From positions 1 through 18,523 of the forward strand of contig DLFD01000067.1 in assembly GCA_002482005.1 (NCBI GenBank): a DNA stretch of 18,523 bases, in the 5' to 3' direction. The DNA is from Lachnospiraceae bacterium UBA7729 (GTDB lineage: Bacteria; Bacillota; Clostridia; Lachnospirales; Lachnospiraceae). Positions within the stretch are counted from its first letter, which is position 1. The number at the start of each line of letters is the position of its first letter. Under the pieces are notes generated by a model. It saw only the letters and a program-made list of their open reading frames with translations. It was not told the DNA's origin and ran no database searches. The position numbers and the translations under genes were made by a program. Below, piece by piece: positions 15,022 to 18,523 of this stretch.

Positions 15022-16107
15022 TTAATCCGGATTCCCCGCGATCCTTTCAAGAACGCTCTCGTCCACATGGAAGGGAGCCTTCTTCATCTTATCCGGATGA
15101 GCAAGCACGTCCTTGACCGCAAGTTTTAGGATGTTTTCCGGAATGGTCTCGCGATGGCAGACGACATCATAAAAGTCCTCGTAATCTTCTACCGAGGAGA
15201 AGCCTGCGGCCTTAAGGACCCGGGCGGTATCAGCCGGAGACGCTTCTCTCATATAATTAGCCAGAAAGTGTCCGCATGCCTTTCCATGTTTCATATGAAG
15301 GTTATAGGTCAGCGTATAGCTCAGCGCATGCGGAACAGAAGTCCCGGTATGAGCAATCGCCATTCCCCCGTAGGTGCTGGCGAGGAGCATCTGTTTCCGT
15401 GCAGCAGGATCAGCAGGCCGTATTCCAAGAAGGATGTCTTTGCATCCAGCCCATGTGCGAAGTCCGGTCAGGGAGAGATTGCGACTGAACTGGGTAGCGT
15501 CGCTGCTGATATAGCTTTCCGTCAGGTGGGCGAACGCGTCGATCGCAGTGCTCGCCAGGGTAGACGGCGACGCGGATTCAAGGTAACGGGCATCCAGCAG
15601 AGCCAGGTTTCCGAAGATCTTGTGCGGAATCGATCCCTTGGAATGAGTGTCATGCCGGGTCAGGATCGATACAGCAGTAACTTCCGAACCGGTTCCGCAG
15701 GTAGTCGGGATCTCGATGATCGGCAGAGCTGTGGAATCCGCTCCCTTTTCATACAGATAAGAAGCATCTTTGTCGGAGTGACGGAGCATCAGGGCAATTG
15801 CCTTGGCAGCATCCATCGGCGACCCTCCGCCGATGCCGATCACAAAGTCTGCATGTTCCGCAAGACCAAGATCGCGGGCTTTCATGATCGTCTCAACAGA
15901 CGGATTTTCCTCGACTTCATTATAATGAACGTATGCGATTCCCTTTTCATCCAGGACGCTTTTTACATCCCCCAGCGCTCCGCATAATTCGGCAGAGTGT
16001 CTTCCGGTCACGATCAGGGCCTTTTTCCCATAAGCGGCGATATCGGCTGCGTGATTTTTCACGCAGCCGTCCTCGGCATATATTTTCACAGGCATATAGT
16101 AAAACAT
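15022..16107 (-). CDS. Iron-containing alcohol dehydrogenase (group III)
   Basis: A 361-residue NAD(P)-dependent dehydrogenase of the Fe-ADH family. GGGSPMDAAKA (93-103) is the nucleotide-binding signature and TTCGTGSEVTA (135-145) the conserved following loop. Metal ligands fit the FucO pattern: D190, H194, H260 and H274, the last two 14 residues apart as in FucO. It interconverts alcohols and aldehydes or ketones in the cytoplasm; the substrate cannot be read from sequence. Start at 16107 is chosen because GGAGGA lies six bases upstream (16114-16119 on the other strand); a start at 16161 in the same frame has no such site. It stands alone on the minus strand, about 200 bases beyond the MFS gene stop. 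Confidence 0.92.
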   Translation of the reverse strand: MFYYMPVKIYAEDGCVKNHAADIAAYGKKALIVTGRHSAELCGALGDVKSVLDEKGIAYVHYNEVEENPSVETIMKARDLGLAEHADFVIGIGGGSPMDAAKAIALMLRHSDKDASYLYEKGADSTALPIIEIPTTCGTGSEVTAVSILTRHDTHSKGSIPHKIFGNLALLDARYLESASPSTLASTAIDAFAHLTESYISSDATQFSRNLSLTGLRTWAGCKDILLGIRPADPAARKQMLLASTYGGMAIAHTGTSVPHALSYTLTYNLHMKHGKACGHFLANYMREASPADTARVLKAAGFSSVEDYEDFYDVVCHRETIPENILKLAVKDVLAHPDKMKKAPFHVDESVLERIAGNPD

Positions 16108-16139
16108 GGATCTTCCTCCTTCTGTGTATGGATCTTCCT
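16106..16139. repeat. 12-bp direct repeat covering the dehydrogenase start
   Basis: ATGGATCTTCCT occurs at 16106-16117 and again at 16128-16139. On the minus strand each copy reads AGGAAGATCCAT; the gene-proximal copy contains part of the ribosome site and the first bases of the start codon. Confidence 0.6.
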
Positions 16140-16238
16140 TCATCTTACCACAAACATTCATTTTACACAGACAGAACAGGGAATGTTAGTATAGGAAAAA
16201 CGACATGTGTATGCGGATGAAAGAAGGAGAGAGATATC

Positions 16239-16394
16239 ATGAAAGAAATATTGTTCTGGGTCGAGGTGATCGTAAGGAAAGGCTATCCTTGCGGCCAGGT
16301 CCTTTCAGGACCTGGCTGCTTTGATCTTCAGGACTGCGTTGTACATAATGAACTGCACCGCAAGGATGATCAGAAGGTAGAACGGCAGGAATGA
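16239..16394 (+). CDS. Possible 51-aa small ORF, antisense to the MFS gene end
   Basis: ATG at 16239 is preceded by GAAGGAGAGAGATATC, a fair ribosome site, and begins MKEILFWVEVIVRKGYPCGQ. The frame ends in a TGA at 16392-16394. Its second half runs antisense through the C-terminus of the MFS transporter, so that part may be a shadow. The hydrophobic, tryptophan-containing start could be a degraded gene front cut by rearrangement. No family recognised. Confidence 0.25.
   Translation: MKEILFWVEVIVRKGYPCGQVLSGPGCFDLQDCVVHNELHRKDDQKVERQE
16295..16315. terminator. Perfect 9-bp hairpin spanning the MFS stop codon
   Basis: CCAGGTCCT (16295-16303), loop TTC, AGGACCTGG (16307-16315). The MFS stop codon lies in the loop. 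No T-run follows on the minus strand, so it is an atypical terminator at best; it may protect the 3' end of the message. Confidence 0.45.
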
Positions 16395-17468
16395 GATCCC
16401 GATTACTTTCGTCATCACTCCGAACAGCGGAGGCATCAGGCAGGTCCCGATATAGGCAGCCGCCATCTGGACGCCGACCATCGCCTGGGAATTCTCCTTT
16501 CCGAAATGTACCGGAGTGGAGTGTATGACGCACGGATAGATCGGAGCGCATCCAAATCCTATGATGATGAATCCCGCAAGGACAGCCTGGTCCGGCAGCG
16601 GAAGCAGCATCAGGATGCAGCCCACAGCGATCATACCCTGTCCGAGATGGATCAGCTGTGTATCCGAAAAACGGATGGTCAGGAAACCGTTGATCCCTCT
16701 TCCGGCTGTGATCCCGATGTAGAAAAGGCTTGCAAATGCGGCAGCGGTCGTCTCTGCGATGCCCTTGTGCAGGACAAGGTAGCTGCTTGCCCACAGGCCG
16801 ACAGTCTGCTCCAGAGCGCAGTAGCAGAAGAAAGCGATCATAATCTGGATGGCGCCGGGGATCCTCACCACATCCTTCAGAGGAAGCGGCTTTGAAGCAT
16901 TATCCCCTGTCTCCGGATCGGACTTCCCTTTCCATAGAGGAAGGCTCAGGAAGATCACGGCGGAAAGAACGATCTGGATGATGCTGATGGTCCGGTAGCC
17001 GTTGTTCCAGCGTCCGGTATGGGTGATGGCAGCACTCATGACGTAAGGCCCGACGGAAGCGCCGACACCCCACATGCAGTGAAGCCAGCTCATGTGCCTG
17101 CTGGCAAAGTGGAGAGCTACATAATTGTTCAGGGCTGCATCGACAGCTCCTGCTCCGAGTCCGTAAGGGATCGCCCAGAGGCAGAGGGCGATAAAGGAGT
17201 GGGAGATGGAGAAGCCGAAGAGGGCGACCGCTGTTGTAACGACGCTGATCGCGGTGACCTTGCCGGCGCCGAGTTTTTTCGTCATACGGTCACTCTGCAG
17301 AGCGGATACGACGGTTCCGGCGGAGATGATCATGAAGACGATTCCGGACCAGGAGACCGGAACAGAAAGCTCCTGATACATGATCGGCCAGGCGCTTCCG
17401 AGAAGCGAATCCGGAAGACCGAGGGAGATGAATGACAGATAGATGACCGCAAGAAGCAATGAGATCAT
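16305..17468 (-). CDS. MFS transporter
   Basis: A 387-residue polytopic membrane protein with about twelve predicted helices, of the major facilitator superfamily and similar in layout to the FucP/YbjJ-like sugar or small-molecule porters. SDRMTKKLGAGK near residues 59-70 is the cytoplasmic loop 2-3 motif; GLGAGAVDAALNNY around 102-115 is the Gly/Asn-rich helix 4 segment typical of the fucose-permease branch. It starts MISLLLAVIYLSFISLGLPD, with AAAGGAG about seven bases before the ATG. It is transcribed divergently from the AraC-family gene, the usual arrangement for a regulator and its target. Substrate unknown. Confidence 0.88.
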   Translation of the reverse strand: MISLLLAVIYLSFISLGLPDSLLGSAWPIMYQELSVPVSWSGIVFMIISAGTVVSALQSDRMTKKLGAGKVTAISVVTTAVALFGFSISHSFIALCLWAIPYGLGAGAVDAALNNYVALHFASRHMSWLHCMWGVGASVGPYVMSAAITHTGRWNNGYRTISIIQIVLSAVIFLSLPLWKGKSDPETGDNASKPLPLKDVVRIPGAIQIMIAFFCYCALEQTVGLWASSYLVLHKGIAETTAAAFASLFYIGITAGRGINGFLTIRFSDTQLIHLGQGMIAVGCILMLLPLPDQAVLAGFIIIGFGCAPIYPCVIHSTPVHFGKENSQAMVGVQMAAAYIGTCLMPPLFGVMTKVIGISFLPFYLLIILAVQFIMYNAVLKIKAARS

Positions 17469-17493
17469 GGAAAACTCCTTTCACAGATGATAT

Positions 17494-17507
17494 GATATGA
17501 TCATATC
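17494..17507. promoter_or_regulatory. Palindromic operator candidate in the divergent promoter
   Basis: GATATGATCATATC is a perfect 14-base palindrome, with another GATAT-like unit next to it. It lies 25 bases from the MFS start and 66 bases from the AraC-family start, where a regulator could control both genes. AraC proteins usually bind direct repeats rather than palindromes, so a different regulator is possible. Confidence 0.4.
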
Positions 17508-17573
17508 TTCAATCAGGGTGAATCGTTAGGAGAAAATCGCCTGAATCATGTGAAAATATCGTCAGGAGAAATT

Positions 17574-18485
17574 ATGTCTGTATCTGTCTGTTCTGTTTTG
17601 TCACGCGAAAGCAATATCCCTGGCCGGCCGCGGAGGCAGGATTTCAGTCTGAGGGAATCTGTGGTGCACGGGCAGGCTGCTTTTCCTGCGGCAATCTATC
17701 AGGATGATATGAAGAAGACGGAGGTCAGCTGGCACTGGCATGAAGAACTGGAGATCGGGTGGATCACAGAAGGGGCAGTCGTGGTCTGCGCCGGAAGCGT
17801 CCAGAAAGTGCTGAAAGAGGGGGAAGGTTTTTTCATTAATTCCGGACTTCTTCATTCCATGAAAAACATACAGAAGGAAAGTCCTGCAGAGCTCTGCTCC
17901 ATCGTGTTCCATCCTTCTATCGTCAGCGGAGCTGCAGGAAGTATCTACGATCAGCGATATGTGCAGCCGGTCCTTCAGAATGTAGGTCTTCGGTACGCCT
18001 TCTGGACCCGGGAAGATGAGAAGATCCTGCTTCCCATTCAGAGAGCATGGAAGATCATCCGGGATGAAGAGGAGAACTATCCGATCTATGCGAGAGGAGA
18101 CCTGTCTCTGGTCCTTGCGGAGCTGGCAAAGCAGACAGGAAAGGCTTACCAGACAGTGGACCGGAAGCAATGTGACCGGGTGCAGCAGATGCTGGACGTT
18201 ATCCACAGCAGATATGAGGAAACTCTTTCACTGGAAGAGATCGCATCGGAAGCTTCCGTCAGCGTATCGGAAGCGCTGCGCTGCTTTCACCGGATCATCG
18301 GCATGACTCCCGGCAGGTATCTGAAAAAATACCGCCTTGCAAAGGCTGCCCAGCTGCTGAAGGAGACGGATCTTCCTGTGGCAGAGGTCGGAAGCCGGTG
18401 CGGATTTCAGGATGGAAGCTATTTCTCGAGGAGCTTCCGGGAAATATATGGAAGGACTCCGGCCGGGTACAGACAGATCGGATGA
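17574..18485 (+). CDS. AraC-family transcriptional regulator with N-terminal cupin domain
   Basis: A 303-residue regulator. The N-terminal cupin sensor holds WHWHEELEIGW (H54, H56, E60) and H94 in INSGLLHSM, a typical effector-binding arrangement. The C-terminal two-helix-turn-helix domain covers ~203-300: LSLEEIASEASVSVSEALRC with MTPGRYLKKYRL, then LPVAEVGSRCGFQDGSYFSR and RTPAGYR. It probably senses a small molecule and activates the divergent MFS gene. Start at 17574 is chosen for AGGAG five bases upstream; a GTG at 17550 is in frame but poorly placed. Confidence 0.92.
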   Translation: MSVSVCSVLSRESNIPGRPRRQDFSLRESVVHGQAAFPAAIYQDDMKKTEVSWHWHEELEIGWITEGAVVVCAGSVQKVLKEGEGFFINSGLLHSMKNIQKESPAELCSIVFHPSIVSGAAGSIYDQRYVQPVLQNVGLRYAFWTREDEKILLPIQRAWKIIRDEEENYPIYARGDLSLVLAELAKQTGKAYQTVDRKQCDRVQQMLDVIHSRYEETLSLEEIASEASVSVSEALRCFHRIIGMTPGRYLKKYRLAKAAQLLKETDLPVAEVGSRCGFQDGSYFSRSFREIYGRTPAGYRQIG

Positions 18486-18523
18486 GACATCACAGTATTT
18501 GTATGATGCTAGGGTCAAAAGGT

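Noticed and set aside
14499..15068. Minus-strand frame of 189 codons across the convergent intergenic region
   Set aside because: Overlaps both flanking genes and reads through the inverted repeats; no ribosome site. Kept as possible repeat-borne frame but not annotated.
15154..15987. Plus-strand frame of 277 codons
   Set aside because: Antisense to the alcohol dehydrogenase, which has all metal and nucleotide motifs.
1..18523. CRISPR array, tRNA, rRNA or replication origin
   Set aside because: No regularly spaced repeats, cloverleaf or ribosomal sequence were seen on either strand.

Overview
The window looks like chromosome of a GC-rich anaerobic Clostridia member, most likely a Lachnospiraceae-type gut bacterium. 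The pointers are strong AGGAGG-type ribosome sites, GC-rich codon use, a P-II protein beside amino-acid catabolism genes, a clostripain-family (C11) protease, a two-SWIM-finger SNF2 helicase, and a TnpB tail ending NCDLNASYNIGARYF-like. The assignment is by protein character only; no marker gene is present.

Region 1 (1-7451) is a catabolic module. The C-terminal part of a LuxR-type regulator (1-501) is followed by a terminator-like hairpin and a second hairpin, then seven same-strand genes, most of them overlapping or tightly spaced (740-7370): a small [2Fe-2S] protein, a FAD/NAD oxidoreductase carrying an extra 2[4Fe-4S] ferredoxin segment, a BFD-like [2Fe-2S] protein, a DAO-family FAD oxidase/dehydrogenase, an ornithine cyclodeaminase-family protein, a P-II signalling protein with an altered T-loop, and an APC amino-acid/amine permease. 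The first four resemble the HcnABC / opine-oxidase / D-hydroxyproline-dehydrogenase type of membrane or soluble imino-acid dehydrogenase, but split and rearranged. Inference: the permease imports an amine or amino acid, the DAO/iron-sulfur complex oxidises its C-N bond, the cyclodeaminase-like protein handles the imine or a related step, and P-II couples the pathway to nitrogen/carbon status. Two tandem hairpins close the operon (7397-7488).

Region 2 (7663-11586) is one large gene for a SNF2-family helicase with two N-terminal SWIM zinc fingers.

Region 3 (11587-12181) is accessory debris: a frameshifted 3' remnant of an IS200/IS605-type tnpB interrupted by a perfect 14-bp palindrome, and then an unreported-looking 51-codon Lys/Glu-rich small gene with a strong ribosome site directly upstream of the next gene.

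Region 4 (12182-14593) encodes a secreted C11 (clostripain family) protease with a Gly/Ser/Tyr-rich middle holding three copies of a short hydrophobic motif. Region 5 (14594-15021) is a gene-free convergent intergenic stretch packed with at least five nested inverted repeats, which may be a mobile palindromic element or a structured RNA.

Region 6 (15022-18485) holds, on the minus strand, an iron-dependent alcohol dehydrogenase and an MFS transporter, and, divergent from the transporter, an AraC-family regulator; a 14-bp palindrome lies in the shared promoter region.
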